Assembly: GCF_025420585.1 (NCBI RefSeq)
Contig: NZ_JAOEGB010000034.1
Location: 1-64,000, forward strand
Reading direction: 5' to 3'
Length of the DNA stretch: 64,000 nt
From: Planotetraspora sp. A-T 1434
GTDB lineage: Bacteria; Actinomycetota; Actinomycetes; Streptosporangiales; Streptosporangiaceae
A program made the position numbers and the translations under genes. The stretch's first letter is position 1. Every line of letters begins with the position of its first letter. Below the pieces are notes generated by a model that was given only the letters and a program-made list of their open reading frames with translations, was not told the DNA's origin and did no database searches. Positions 1 through 8,387 of the stretch are shown in pieces.

Positions 1-46
1 GTACCGCCCTCCCGGCTCCGGGACGTACGGCAGGGCCCGGCCGGGA

Positions 47-991
47 TCAGCGGTCGGCCTCGACGGGGGGCGTCACGTCGGCGCCGGGGGAGTCGGCGCC
101 CTTGCTCGTCTGGCCCTCGACCGACGCGACCGCGTGCCCGCCGAACTGGTTGCGCAGCGCGGCGACCATCTTCATCGCCGGCGAGTCGGCCTGGCGGGAG
201 GAGAACCGCGCGTAGAGGGCGGCCGTGATCGCCGGAAGCGGCACGGCGTGGTCCACCGCGGCCTGGACGGTCCACCGGCCCTCGCCGGAGTCCTCGGCGT
301 AGCCCTTGAGATCGTCCAGGTCGGCATCGTGCTCAAGGGCCCGGACCAGGAGGTCGAGCAGCCACGAGCGGATCACCGTGCCGTTCCGCCAGCTCCTGAA
401 CGTCCCGGGGACGTCGTTGACGACGTCGCTGGCCTCCAGGAGCTCCCAGCCCTCCGCGAAGGCCTGCATCATGCCGTACTCGATGCCGTTGTGGACCATC
501 TTCGCGAAGTGGCCGGCGCCCACCGAGCCGGCGTGGACGAAGCCGTCCTCGCCCTCCGGCTTGAGCGTCTGGAAGATCGGGTCGAGCCTCTGGACGTCCT
601 CGGCGCTCCCCCCGGCCATCAGGGCGTAGCCATTCTGCAGCCCCCAGACGCCACCGCTCACGCCCACGTCGACGAATTCGATGCCATGCTCGTTCAGCTC
701 GGCGGCGTGCTTCAGGTCGTCCTTGTAGTGCGAGTTGCCGCCGTCGACGACGAGGTCACCGGGGGAGAGCAGGTCGCGGAGCTGCTCGATCGTGGCCCGG
801 GTCGGCCCGCCCGCGGGGACCATGACCCACACCAGGCGCGGCGCCTGGAGCCGATCGACGAGATCCTTGAGGCTGCCGGCGTCGCTGATCGACGGATCAC
901 GGTCATAGCCGACCACGTCATGGCCGCCACGGCGGAGCCGCTCGGCCATGTTCCCGCCCATCTTGCCGAGCCCGATCATGCCGATCTGCAT
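47..991 (-). CDS. gnd: 6-phosphogluconate dehydrogenase, short decarboxylating type
   Basis: Predicted to oxidise and decarboxylate 6-phosphogluconate to ribulose 5-phosphate in the pentose phosphate pathway. The N-terminus has a Rossmann motif (GLGKMGGNMAERL), and the catalytic-lysine region reads HFAKMVHNGIEYG. At 314 residues it is the short form, often NAD-linked, rather than the ~470-residue form; cofactor preference is inferred. I chose ATG 991 because GGGGAG lies 8 nt upstream; the GTG at 1000 overlaps that ribosome site. It lies downstream of dnaN on the same strand, as in Streptomyces, where recF follows; the window ends before recF could be seen. Confidence 0.93.
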   Translation of the reverse strand: MQIGMIGLGKMGGNMAERLRRGGHDVVGYDRDPSISDAGSLKDLVDRLQAPRLVWVMVPAGGPTRATIEQLRDLLSPGDLVVDGGNSHYKDDLKHAAELNEHGIEFVDVGVSGGVWGLQNGYALMAGGSAEDVQRLDPIFQTLKPEGEDGFVHAGSVGAGHFAKMVHNGIEYGMMQAFAEGWELLEASDVVNDVPGTFRSWRNGTVIRSWLLDLLVRALEHDADLDDLKGYAEDSGEGRWTVQAAVDHAVPLPAITAALYARFSSRQADSPAMKMVAALRNQFGGHAVASVEGQTSKGADSPGADVTPPVEADR

Positions 992-1083
992 TTCAGCCAC
1001 TCCCCAATGCGTGTCACTCGCCCACGGGCACGCAAGTACCCCGGCATAAGGGGTCCATGCCCCCGGGAGATGCTACGCCTGCG

Positions 1084-2220
1084 TCAGCTGGAGAGGCGGA
1101 TCGGCATGATGAGGTAGCGGTAGTCCTCGCTCACCCCGTCATCCACAGGTTTGCCCCCAGTGAGGATGGCCGGCTTGGTGGACGTGGTGAACTGCAGCCG
1201 CGCGACGTCGGAGTCGATCGCCCCCAGGCCTTCCAGTAGGAACTGGTGGTTGAACGCGATGTTGATTTCCTCGCCGTCGAACTCGACCGGGAGCGCCTCG
1301 ACCGCCTGCGCCTCGTCGCCGCTGCCCGCCTCCAGGACGACCTCGTCGCCGCGGAAGGCCAGCCGTACGGGGGTGTTGCGCTCGGCCACCAGGGCGACGC
1401 GCTTGACCGCCTCGACGAACGCGCCTGTGGACAGGTCGGCGCGCGCGGAGAACTCGGTGGGAAGCAGCGAGCGGTACTTGGGGAACTCCGGGTCGAGAAG
1501 CCGGGTCGTCGTCCTCCGGCCGGAGCTGGAGAACCCGATCATGCCCTCACCGGTGCCGCCGACCGAGCTCAGCGCGATCTCGACCTCGGCCCCCGTGGCG
1601 CCCAGAGCCTTGGCCGTGTCCGCGAGAGTACGGCCCGGCACCATCGCGATCGCCTGGAAGCCGGGCTGCTCCGGCTGCCACTTCAGCTCACGCACGGCGA
1701 GCCGGTAGCGGTCGGTGGCCGCCAGGGTGACGGTGTCGCCCTCGATCTCCATCCGGACGCCCGTCAGCATGGGCAGCGTGTCGTCCTTGCCCGCGGCCAC
1801 GGCGACCTGGGCGACGGCCGAGGCGAACACGTCACTGCCGACCCGTCCGGCGGCGGGGGGCATAGCGGGCAGCGAAGGGTAGTCCTCCACAGGCATGGTC
1901 AACAGGGTGAACCGGGCGCTGCCACACGTGACGACGGCCTTGGCCCCGTCCACGACGAAGTCGACGGGCTGGGCGGGCAGCGCGCGAGTGATCTCGGCGA
2001 GCAGCTTGCCGGAGACCAGGACCACGCCGGGCTCGCCGGTCTGCGGTTCGAGGGTCACCTCCGCCGAGACCTCGTAGTCGAATCCGGAGAGCTTCAACTG
2101 CTGCTCCTCGGTGACCTCCAGCCTCATGCCCGCCAGCACCGGCACCGAAGGCCGGGCCGGAAGGCTGCGTGCGGTCCACGCCACGGCCTCGGCGAGCACA
2201 TCGCGTTCGATCCGGAACAT
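1084..2220 (-). CDS. dnaN: DNA polymerase III beta subunit (sliding clamp)
   Basis: Ring-shaped processivity clamp that tethers DNA polymerase III to DNA. The 378-residue product has the usual three-domain clamp length, begins MFRIERDVLAEAVAWTARSL, and ends in the clamp motif IMPIRLSS that lines the client-peptide pocket. An upstream in-frame ATG at 2373 would add 51 residues unlike any clamp, so I rejected it. An AGGAGG site precedes tandem GTG (2223) and ATG (2220) codons; with 9 versus 12 nt spacing, GTG 2223 (one residue longer) may be the true start. It follows oriC and dnaA on the same strand. A second clamp gene occurs at 57.8 kb. Confidence 0.97.
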   Translation of the reverse strand: MFRIERDVLAEAVAWTARSLPARPSVPVLAGMRLEVTEEQQLKLSGFDYEVSAEVTLEPQTGEPGVVLVSGKLLAEITRALPAQPVDFVVDGAKAVVTCGSARFTLLTMPVEDYPSLPAMPPAAGRVGSDVFASAVAQVAVAAGKDDTLPMLTGVRMEIEGDTVTLAATDRYRLAVRELKWQPEQPGFQAIAMVPGRTLADTAKALGATGAEVEIALSSVGGTGEGMIGFSSSGRRTTTRLLDPEFPKYRSLLPTEFSARADLSTGAFVEAVKRVALVAERNTPVRLAFRGDEVVLEAGSGDEAQAVEALPVEFDGEEINIAFNHQFLLEGLGAIDSDVARLQFTTSTKPAILTGGKPVDDGVSEDYRYLIMPIRLSS

Positions 2221-2755
2221 CACGGGGATCAGCCTCCTGGGTGTCGGTGCGTCGTCAAGTGTTCCATCTCTCGCACCGTGGCTCCTCCAGAACCCTTCTA
2301 TGGTTCTTGAGTTCTTAGTGAGAGAGATATTGGTCATCTCATTAGGGGCCGTGGATATGTGGATGTCGAGCATATTCGCAGGTCAGGCGCGATGTTTCAT
2401 CCACCGCCCATGTGGGGAAGGGGTGGATGGGAGCGCTGTGACTGTGGGGAAGGACGGTGTTCCCACACCGGTTCCCCAGCTTGGGGGCCCTTCATCCACG
2501 AGTTACCCACGATGTTTCCACCGGTTGTCCACGGGACAAAAGGGGCCGGCGAGAACGGCGGAACGGGAACGCACAGGGCGTCCCCAAGTCGTCCACGAGT
2601 TGTCCCAAGGCCATCCCCAGGCTTTCCCCATGTTCGTCCCCAACTCTTAACAGCCTATTTCGGGCGAGCGATGGGCAGGGGCCGGGGAGAAGCGGGGAGA
2701 AGACGCCGCCAGCGTGCGGCGGATTTGATCCACAGAGATATCCACAGGCTGTGCA
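2221..2755. other. oriC: Chromosomal origin of replication (oriC)
   Basis: The 535-bp noncoding gap between dnaN and dnaA holds many DnaA-box-like 9-mers on both strands: TGTGGATGT (2358-2366), TCATCCACC (2397), TGTGGGGAA (2411 and 2443), TCATCCACG (2492), TTACCCACG (2503), TTGTCCACG (2525-2533), TCGTCCACG (2589), TGATCCACA (2726-2734) and ATATCCACA (2738-2746). Most differ from TTRTCCACA by one or two bases; no perfect copy is present. A relatively AT-rich stretch at about 2295-2385 beside dnaN could be the unwinding element (inference). Position between dnaA and dnaN matches the known actinobacterial oriC. Confidence 0.9.
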
Positions 2756-4462
2756 TCACGTGTTGCGAGCGCGCTGCTTCACCCGCGTCGTCAGCTCGTT
2801 GACCTGGTTGTACATCGAGCGGCGCTCCGCCATGAGCGACCGGATTTTGCGCTCGGCGTGCATCACGGTTGTGTGGTCACGGCCGCCGAACTGCTGGCCG
2901 ATCTTCGGCAGGGACAGGTCGGTGAGCTCGCGGGCCAGGTACATGGCGATCTGCCGGGCCGTGACTAAGGCGCGTGACCGGGAGCTGCCGCACAGATCGT
3001 CGAGCGATACGCCGAAATACTCGGCGGTCGTCGACATGATCAGCGAGATGGTGATCTCCGGGCTGGCGTCCTCGCTGATCAGGTCCTTCAGGACGATCTC
3101 GGCCAACCCGATGTCCACAGACTGGCGGTTGAGGCTCGCGAAGGCGGTGACCCGGATGAGGGCGCCCTCCAGCTCGCGGATGTTGGTGGCGATCCGGCTG
3201 GCGATGTACTCGAGCACGTCGGGCGGCGCGGCCAGGCCCTCCTGGATCGCCTTCTTGCGGAGGATCGCGATGCGGGTCTCCAGCTCGGGCGGCTGGACGT
3301 CGGTGATCAGGCCCCACTCGAAGCGGTTGCGGAGCCGGTCCTCCAGGGTGACGAGCTGTTTGGGCGCCCGGTCACTGGAGATGACGATCTGCTTGCTGGC
3401 GTTGTGGAGCGTGTTGAAGGTGTGGAAGAACTCCTCCTGCGTCTGCTCCTTGCCCTCCAGGAACTGGATGTCGTCCACGAGCAGGATGTCGACCGCGCGG
3501 TAGCGGGAGCGGAAGCCGTCCGCCTTGTGGTCGCGGATCGAGTTGATGAAGTCGTTGGTGAACTCCTCGGAGCTCACGTACCGCACGCGGGCGCCGTCGT
3601 AGAGGCTCTGCGCGTAGTGGCCGATCGCGTGCAGCAGGTGGGTCTTCCCCAGCCCGGAGTCGCCGTAGATGAACAGCGGGTTGTACGCCTTGGCCGGGGC
3701 CTCGGCGACCGCGACGGCCGCGGCGTGCGCGAACCGGTTGCTCGCGCCGATGACGAAGGTCTCGAAGGTGTACTTCGCGTTGAGCCTGGCCGGCTCGCTG
3801 GTGGTGCGGCCGCCGCGGCTGTCCCAGCGGTTCTGCACAGGCTCCGGCTTGGGCGCCGGGGGCGGCTCGGGCGAGAACCCGCCGTTGGGCGCCTGATACT
3901 GCGGCGCGGCCGGATACTGCTGCCCCGGCTGGTACTGCTGCGAGCCGTACGGCTCGGCCATGTCCTGTGGAGAAGGGTCGTCCTGGCCGAAGGGGAAACC
4001 CTGACCCTGTGGGCGGCCCTGTGGATAGTCGGTGGACGAGTTGGGGGGACCCGGCCGATGATGCTGGCCGTACGGGGGCTGCGGCTGTGGACCGCGTTGT
4101 CCACCATGTTGTCCACTGCTCTGCCCACCGGGCTGCCCGGCCTGGGGATAACCCTGGTCCTGCTGAGGGGGATAGCCGTCGCGCCGGCCGCCGTCGTCCA
4201 CGGTCGCGGTGGGGTCGACCATCACGGCGATGCGCACCGGGCGGCCGAACTCCTGGGAGAGCGCGTGCGCGATCAGCGGGCGCAGCCGCACCTCCAGGAC
4301 CTCCTTGGCGAAGTCGTTGGGCGCGGCCAGGAGGATCGTGTCGTTGATCAGGCCGGACGGCTGGGTCATCTGGAGGAACGCGCGCTGCTGTCCCGAGACG
4401 CCCTCGTCGAGCAAGGTCCCGAGCGCCCGAGCCCATACCGCGTTGAGGTCGACGCCTTCCAT
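2756..4462 (-). CDS. dnaA: Chromosomal replication initiator DnaA
   Basis: AAA+ initiator that binds DnaA boxes and opens oriC. Domain I is at about residues 1-85; a long Gln/Pro/Gly linker (domain II) spans about 90-225, as in Streptomyces; Walker [11 protein letters not shown] is near 266 and Walker [11 protein letters not shown] near 330; the domain IV signature ends [14 protein letters not shown]. Start ATG 4462 has GGAGGAGG just upstream; a longer reading (4519) lacks homology. Residue 499 uses a TTA codon (2966-2968). The linker-coding DNA itself carries several DnaA-box-like sequences. Length 568 aa. Confidence 0.98.
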   Translation of the reverse strand: MEGVDLNAVWARALGTLLDEGVSGQQRAFLQMTQPSGLINDTILLAAPNDFAKEVLEVRLRPLIAHALSQEFGRPVRIAVMVDPTATVDDGGRRDGYPPQQDQGYPQAGQPGGQSSGQHGGQRGPQPQPPYGQHHRPGPPNSSTDYPQGRPQGQGFPFGQDDPSPQDMAEPYGSQQYQPGQQYPAAPQYQAPNGGFSPEPPPAPKPEPVQNRWDSRGGRTTSEPARLNAKYTFETFVIGASNRFAHAAAVAVAEAPAKAYNPLFIYGDSGLGKTHLLHAIGHYAQSLYDGARVRYVSSEEFTNDFINSIRDHKADGFRSRYRAVDILLVDDIQFLEGKEQTQEEFFHTFNTLHNASKQIVISSDRAPKQLVTLEDRLRNRFEWGLITDVQPPELETRIAILRKKAIQEGLAAPPDVLEYIASRIATNIRELEGALIRVTAFASLNRQSVDIGLAEIVLKDLISEDASPEITISLIMSTTAEYFGVSLDDLCGSSRSRALVTARQIAMYLARELTDLSLPKIGQQFGGRDHTTVMHAERKIRSLMAERRSMYNQVNELTTRVKQRARNT

Positions 4463-4563
4463 GGCTCGGCCCCTCCTCCCTTGCGCGGCCCCCGCTGGCT
4501 CGCCGCGATCCGTTTCCACTCCAGCCCGGCCGGGGGCGCCCGGTGGTCCCGGTCCCCGCTACG

Positions 4564-4707
4564 TGATCCACATGGAGATCCACATGAGATCCACACGATG
4601 TGCACAGCCCGCACATCGTCCCCGGGCGCAATCCACGGTGATGAGGGGAAGGGCCGGAGGGCCGAGAGTAGTGGTGTGCCCAACCTGCGTTCAAGACGTT
4701 GTCCACA
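4564..4707 (-). promoter_or_regulatory. dnaA promoter region with DnaA boxes
   Basis: Upstream of dnaA on the minus strand a -35 TTGAAC (4689-4694) and -10 TACTCT (4665-4670) are separated by 18 nt. A perfect DnaA box TTGTCCACA (4699-4707) sits 5 nt upstream of the -35, and three GATCCACA-type boxes are clustered downstream at 4564-4572, 4576-4584 and 4587-4595. This arrangement suggests autoregulation of dnaA by DnaA. Promoter hexamers are predicted by eye. The remainder of the 552-bp gap (4463-5014) holds the rpmH promoter and otherwise nothing I recognise. Confidence 0.6.
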
Positions 4708-4862
4708 GCCTAACGGGCTGGGGTTGCTCACCGTACGGGCTTGTTCTTTCCCGTTCCTCCGTGCGTTGGGGATGCCCGGGGGTCGTCCGGCCGCCGTGGA
4801 GGTCCTCCTTGGACGACGGGTGGCCGGAGCATGTGGAGACGGTGGGTAGGGTGGTGGCTGGT

Positions 4863-4892
4863 TTGACCTGACGTGCGATCGGCCCGTAACGT
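4863..4892 (+). promoter_or_regulatory. Predicted rpmH operon promoter
   Basis: TTGACC (4863-4868) and TAACGT (4887-4892) are separated by 18 nt, resembling a housekeeping actinobacterial promoter. It would leave a leader of about 115 nt before the rpmH start. Prediction by eye only. Confidence 0.5.
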
Positions 4893-5014
4893 ATGCCGGT
4901 CGGCTAATCACGCGACGGCTATTTCGCATGCCCACGCATTTGACGAGCCGTAACCTTGGAATGTACCGCGCCCGCAGACTGCTGCGGGCGCATCTGAAGC
5001 CTGGGAGCCCACTC

Positions 5015-5152
5015 GTGAGCAAGCGTACTTACCAGCCGAACAACCGTCGCCGTGCGAAGACCCACGGTTTCCGGCTGCGCATGCGCACCCGTGCCGGCCG
5101 TGCGATCCTTGCCGCCCGGCGCCGCAAGGGCCGCGCCGAGCTGACCGTCTGA
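5015..5152 (+). CDS. rpmH: 50S ribosomal protein L34
   Basis: Basic 45-residue protein of the large ribosomal subunit. The sequence beginning [20 protein letters not shown] is the L34 signature, and the length is normal. The start is GTG 5015, preceded by GGGAG; an in-frame ATG at 4928 would add a 29-residue extension not found in L34. First gene of the rpmH-rnpA-yidD-yidC-jag cluster. Confidence 0.97.
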   Translation: MSKRTYQPNNRRRAKTHGFRLRMRTRAGRAILAARRRKGRAELTV

Positions 5153-5222
5153 CGACGCGAAGCCGCCGTCGCCCGCCGTCCCCAGCGTCGGCGGGCGACA
5201 GCCGTACCTTGAGGAAGACCCG

Positions 5223-5600
5223 GTGCTGCCGTCCGCGTCGCGCATGCGACGGGGTGACGAGTTCGCCGACGCGATACGCCGCGGGCGACGCGCCGGCCGT
5301 CCCACCCTGGTCGCGCATTTCAGCGTGCGCGAAGCCGACGAGCCGCCACTGGTGGGGTTCGTGGTGAGCAAGGCCGTCGGCGGCGCCGTCATCAGGAACC
5401 AGGTGAAGCGCAGGCTCAGACACCTGATGCGGACCCGTATGGACCGGCTGCCGAGAGGTAGCCTGCTCGTGGTACGCGCCAATCCACCGGCCGCGTCCGC
5501 GCGAAGCGAGCATCTGGCCGCCGAACTCGACGTCGCGCTCGATCGTTTACTCCGGCGGCGAGGGTCCGAGTCCCGGACCCCTACGGATGGACGGTCATGA
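5223..5600 (+). CDS. rnpA: Ribonuclease P protein component
   Basis: Protein subunit of RNase P, which trims the 5' leader of pre-tRNAs. It contains the RNR motif ([13 protein letters not shown]) and starts with GTG 5223. At 125 residues it is normal length with a short polar C-terminal tail. Codon 109 is TTA (5547-5549), notable because Streptomyces keeps TTA out of essential genes. Its TGA overlaps the ATG of yidD by 4 nt, so the two are probably translationally coupled. Confidence 0.96.
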   Translation: MLPSASRMRRGDEFADAIRRGRRAGRPTLVAHFSVREADEPPLVGFVVSKAVGGAVIRNQVKRRLRHLMRTRMDRLPRGSLLVVRANPPAASARSEHLAAELDVALDRLLRRRGSESRTPTDGRS

Positions 5601-5920
5601 CAGGGGAGCAGCCGATCCCGGAGCAGGGGATCGCAGCCGTGGGCACCCAGCCGGCCGCCTCGGCCGGCCCGGTCGCCTGCGTCCTGATTGCCCTGATCCG
5701 GTTCTACCGGGCCTTCATCAGCCCGGTGCTCGGGCCACGTTGCCGGTTCGAGCCGTCCTGTAGCGCCTACGGCCTGGAAGCGATCGCCGTTCATGGGGCC
5801 CCTATGGGGGTATGGCTGACCGTTAGGCGTATCGGGCGATGCCATCCGTTCCATCCGGGCGGTTTCGACCCGGTGCCCCCACCCCGAGTCCGGTCTCACG
5901 ACGAAACGCAAGGGAGCTAG
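5597..5920 (+). CDS. yidD: Membrane protein insertion efficiency factor YidD
   Basis: Small membrane-associated protein thought to assist YidC-dependent insertion. The conserved core runs from [20 protein letters not shown] through CSAYGLEAI to the [13 protein letters not shown] segment, with the paired cysteines typical of the family. The N-terminus carries about 30 extra residues compared with short homologues. The start ATG overlaps the rnpA stop (ATGA); yidC follows 4 nt downstream. Family role is known; function here is by homology. Confidence 0.94.
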   Translation: MTGEQPIPEQGIAAVGTQPAASAGPVACVLIALIRFYRAFISPVLGPRCRFEPSCSAYGLEAIAVHGAPMGVWLTVRRIGRCHPFHPGGFDPVPPPRVRSHDETQGS

Positions 5921-5924
5921 CTCG

Positions 5925-6881
5925 GTGGAGCTGCCATTCCTGAATTGGCTGTATACGGCAGTGGCCTGGGTGATCACCCGGATCCACACGGGCTACAGCA
6001 CCTTCATCCCCTCAGACAACGGGCTGAACTGGGCGCTGACGATCATCACGCTGACCGTGCTGATGCGCCTGCTCATCTTCCCGCTCTTCCTCAAGCAGAT
6101 GCGCTCGTCGAGGAAGATGCAGGAGCTCGCCCCCAAGGTGCAGGAGCTCCGCAAGCGGTACAAGAACGACAAGCAGCGCATGAACCAGGAGGTCATGCGC
6201 GTCTACCAGGAAGCCGGCGCCAACCCTCTCGGCGGTTGCCTTCCCGTCGTCGCGCAGTTCCCGATCTTCATCTCGATGTTCACCGTGCTGCGGGCCATCG
6301 CGAGCGACCGGGTCGCCTTCGGCATGACGAAGGAGCTGGTGGACAGCGCGCGTCATGCGCACATCCTGGGCGCACCCCTGCCGGCCACCTTCTTCACCAA
6401 CGCCGCGGACGTCGCGAAGTTCGGCGCCGATCCCGTGATGACGAAGATCGTGCTGGCCTGCTTCGTCGCGATCAGCTCCTTCACCACGTTCCTCACCGTC
6501 CGGCAGAGCGTGACGCGCTCCATGCAGCAGATGCCGGACAACCCGATGGCGCAGCAGCAGAAGATCCTCATGTACATCTCGCCGCTGTTCGCCGTCTTCA
6601 GCCTGAACTTCCCCCTCGGCCTGATCCTCTACTGGGTGACCACCAACCTGTGGACGCTTGGCCAGCAGCACTGGTTTTACAGCCGTCACCCGATGCCGGT
6701 CATCGACGAGAAGGGCAACGTCACCACGCCCGAACCGACGAACGGCATCTTCACGAAGTTGGTGGGAAAGCCCAAGGCAGCGGCCCCGGCGGAGCCGTCC
6801 CCGGAGCCGGAGGCCAAGATCGTCCGTCAGCAGCCGGCGCGCCAGCCGCGGAGCAAGCGCACCGGCAGCAAGAAGCCGTAG
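5925..6881 (+). CDS. yidC: Membrane protein insertase YidC
   Basis: Oxa1/YidC-family insertase that places membrane proteins in the cytoplasmic membrane alone or with Sec. The 318-residue Gram-positive-type protein has hydrophobic segments near residues 5-25, 33-55, 105-125, 165-190 and 210-240, a basic cytoplasmic loop (KMQELAPKVQELRKRYKND) and a positively charged C-terminal tail. No lipobox is seen. GTG 5925 follows AAGGGAG. It lies in the rnpA-yidD-yidC-jag cluster, the standard arrangement. Confidence 0.96.
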   Translation: MELPFLNWLYTAVAWVITRIHTGYSTFIPSDNGLNWALTIITLTVLMRLLIFPLFLKQMRSSRKMQELAPKVQELRKRYKNDKQRMNQEVMRVYQEAGANPLGGCLPVVAQFPIFISMFTVLRAIASDRVAFGMTKELVDSARHAHILGAPLPATFFTNAADVAKFGADPVMTKIVLACFVAISSFTTFLTVRQSVTRSMQQMPDNPMAQQQKILMYISPLFAVFSLNFPLGLILYWVTTNLWTLGQQHWFYSRHPMPVIDEKGNVTTPEPTNGIFTKLVGKPKAAAPAEPSPEPEAKIVRQQPARQPRSKRTGSKKP

Positions 6882-6899
6882 GAGAAGGAGAGTCCGGAA

Positions 6900-7394
6900 G
6901 TGACCGAAACTGAGGAGACCCTCAAGCCTGCTCCCAACGTCGAGGCCCTGGAACAGGAAGGCGAGATCGCGGCCGACTACCTGGAGGGCCTGCTCGACAT
7001 CGCCGACCTCGACGGTGACATCGATATGGACGTCGAGGGCGACCGGGCGGTGGTCTCGGTCGTTGGCATCAAAGGCGGCGACCTCGTGGGGCCTGGGGGA
7101 GAAGTGCTGGAGGCGCTCCAGGAGCTGACCCGCCTCGCGGTGCACCGCCAGACGGGGGAGCGGTCCCGGCTCATGCTGGACGTCGGGGGCTACCGGGAGC
7201 GGCGCAGGGCCGAGCTGACCAAGATCGGGTCCGCCGCGGCCCAGGACGTCAAGCGCAGCGGCGAGCCGAAGGCGCTCCAGCCGATGACGCCGTTCGAGCG
7301 GAAGATCGTGCACGACGCGGTCGCCGCGGCCGGGCTCCGTAGCGAGTCCGAGGGCGAGGAGCCGCGCCGGTTCGTCGTCGTCCTTCCCGCGTAG
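6900..7394 (+). CDS. jag: KH/R3H RNA-binding protein Jag (KhpB)
   Basis: Single-stranded nucleic-acid-binding protein of the Jag/KhpB family. An acidic N-terminus (about residues 1-40) is followed by a KH domain with GPGG loop (near residue 64) and a C-terminal R3H domain with the RKIVH signature. GTG 6900 is preceded by a strong AGGAGAAGGAGA tract, 18 nt after the yidC stop. In firmicutes KhpB is linked to cell-division and envelope control; the role in actinobacteria is less clear. Confidence 0.93.
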   Translation: MTETEETLKPAPNVEALEQEGEIAADYLEGLLDIADLDGDIDMDVEGDRAVVSVVGIKGGDLVGPGGEVLEALQELTRLAVHRQTGERSRLMLDVGGYRERRRAELTKIGSAAAQDVKRSGEPKALQPMTPFERKIVHDAVAAAGLRSESEGEEPRRFVVVLPA

Positions 7395-7423
7395 CCGGGG
7401 TAATCACAGCGATCGTAGTGCGG

Positions 7424-7461
7424 GAAAGCCGCCGGTCCTCCTCGCGGGACCGGCGGCTTTC
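7424..7461 (+). terminator. Hairpin terminator after jag
   Basis: A perfect 15-bp stem (7424-7438 with 7447-7461) around an 8-nt loop lies 30 nt after the jag stop. The arms begin GAAAGCCGCC and end GGCGGCTTTC. There is no long U-tract, which is common for actinobacterial terminators. It separates the rpmH-jag cluster from rsmG. Confidence 0.75.
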
Positions 7462-7542
7462 TCCATCCTGTACGGCCTTGCCCTCCGGGCGGGGGTGGGA
7501 GCACTACCCTTGGCCCGAGAGCGTTCCTGGATGAGTGAGTGA

Positions 7543-8247
7543 ATGACCGAGAGCAACGAGTTGCCCGAGCCGCCTCCTGTGGCGCCTGAGGTTTTCACCG
7601 GGGAGGCGCTGGACCGTGCCCGGACGTTCGCCGAGCTGCTCGCCGGGCCCGGAGTCGTCCGCGGGCTGCTGGGCCCGCGTGAGGTTCCCCGAATCTGGGA
7701 CCGGCACCTGCTGAACTGCGCCGTCGTGGCGGAGGCGCTCGGGGAGAACACGACCGTCGTCGACATCGGCTCCGGCGCCGGGCTGCCCGGTCTCGTCCTC
7801 GCGATCGTCCGGCCCGATGTCACGGTGACGCTCCTGGAGCCGCTGCTGCGCCGGACGGTCTTCCTCTCCGAGTGCGCCGAGGCGCTCAAGCTCGGCAATG
7901 TCGAGGTGGCGCGCGGCCGGGCGGAGGAGCTGGCGGGAAAGCGGAGCTTCGACGTGGCGACGGCACGCGCGGTGGCGCCGCTCGACCGCCTGCTCGCCTG
8001 GTCCCTGCCCTTGCTCCGGGACGGCGGAGAGCTGCTGGCGATGAAGGGAGAGCGGGCCGCCGAGGAACTGGAGGCGGCCAGACCTCTACTGAAAGCCTCA
8101 GGGGTGAGATCGGCCGAGCTTGTCACGGTGGGGCGCGGTAGGGTCGAGCCGCCCGCCACTCTGGTCCGCGTGGTCGCCGGACCATCTCCATATGCGACAG
8201 CGGCGCAGTCGAGTGGACGGGGTGCGCGGCGGCGACGGAAGAGGTGA
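7543..8247 (+). CDS. rsmG: 16S rRNA (guanine-527-N7)-methyltransferase RsmG
   Basis: Also called GidB; methylates G527 of 16S rRNA, and loss gives low-level streptomycin resistance in several bacteria. The SAM-binding motif VVDIGSGAGLPGLVLAI lies near residues 67-83. The 234-residue length is normal and the C-terminus is a basic tail. The next recognisable gene is parA, the usual gidB-parA-parB order. Confidence 0.96.
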   Translation: MTESNELPEPPPVAPEVFTGEALDRARTFAELLAGPGVVRGLLGPREVPRIWDRHLLNCAVVAEALGENTTVVDIGSGAGLPGLVLAIVRPDVTVTLLEPLLRRTVFLSECAEALKLGNVEVARGRAEELAGKRSFDVATARAVAPLDRLLAWSLPLLRDGGELLAMKGERAAEELEAARPLLKASGVRSAELVTVGRGRVEPPATLVRVVAGPSPYATAAQSSGRGARRRRKR

Positions 8248-8387
8248 GCGTCTTGCCGGGTGCGGCACAGGGCCTGGGTTGGCCGGAGAGCCCCCTCGGC
8301 CTACCCTTGGAGATCGCGACAGCAAGCCGGCCTTCGGGGGTTGGCTGGCCTCTTTTCTCTGCTTCGCAGGTCGAAAGGACGACGACC

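Noticed and set aside
134-1117. Long open frame opposite gnd
   Set aside because: It is antisense to a clear gnd gene, has Arg/Val/Ala/His-rich composition and no recognised motif; such shadow frames are common in high-GC DNA.
2221-2373. Upstream extension of dnaN to an ATG at 2373
   Set aside because: It runs through oriC, encodes no clamp-like residues, and bypasses the AGGAGG site before 2223/2220.
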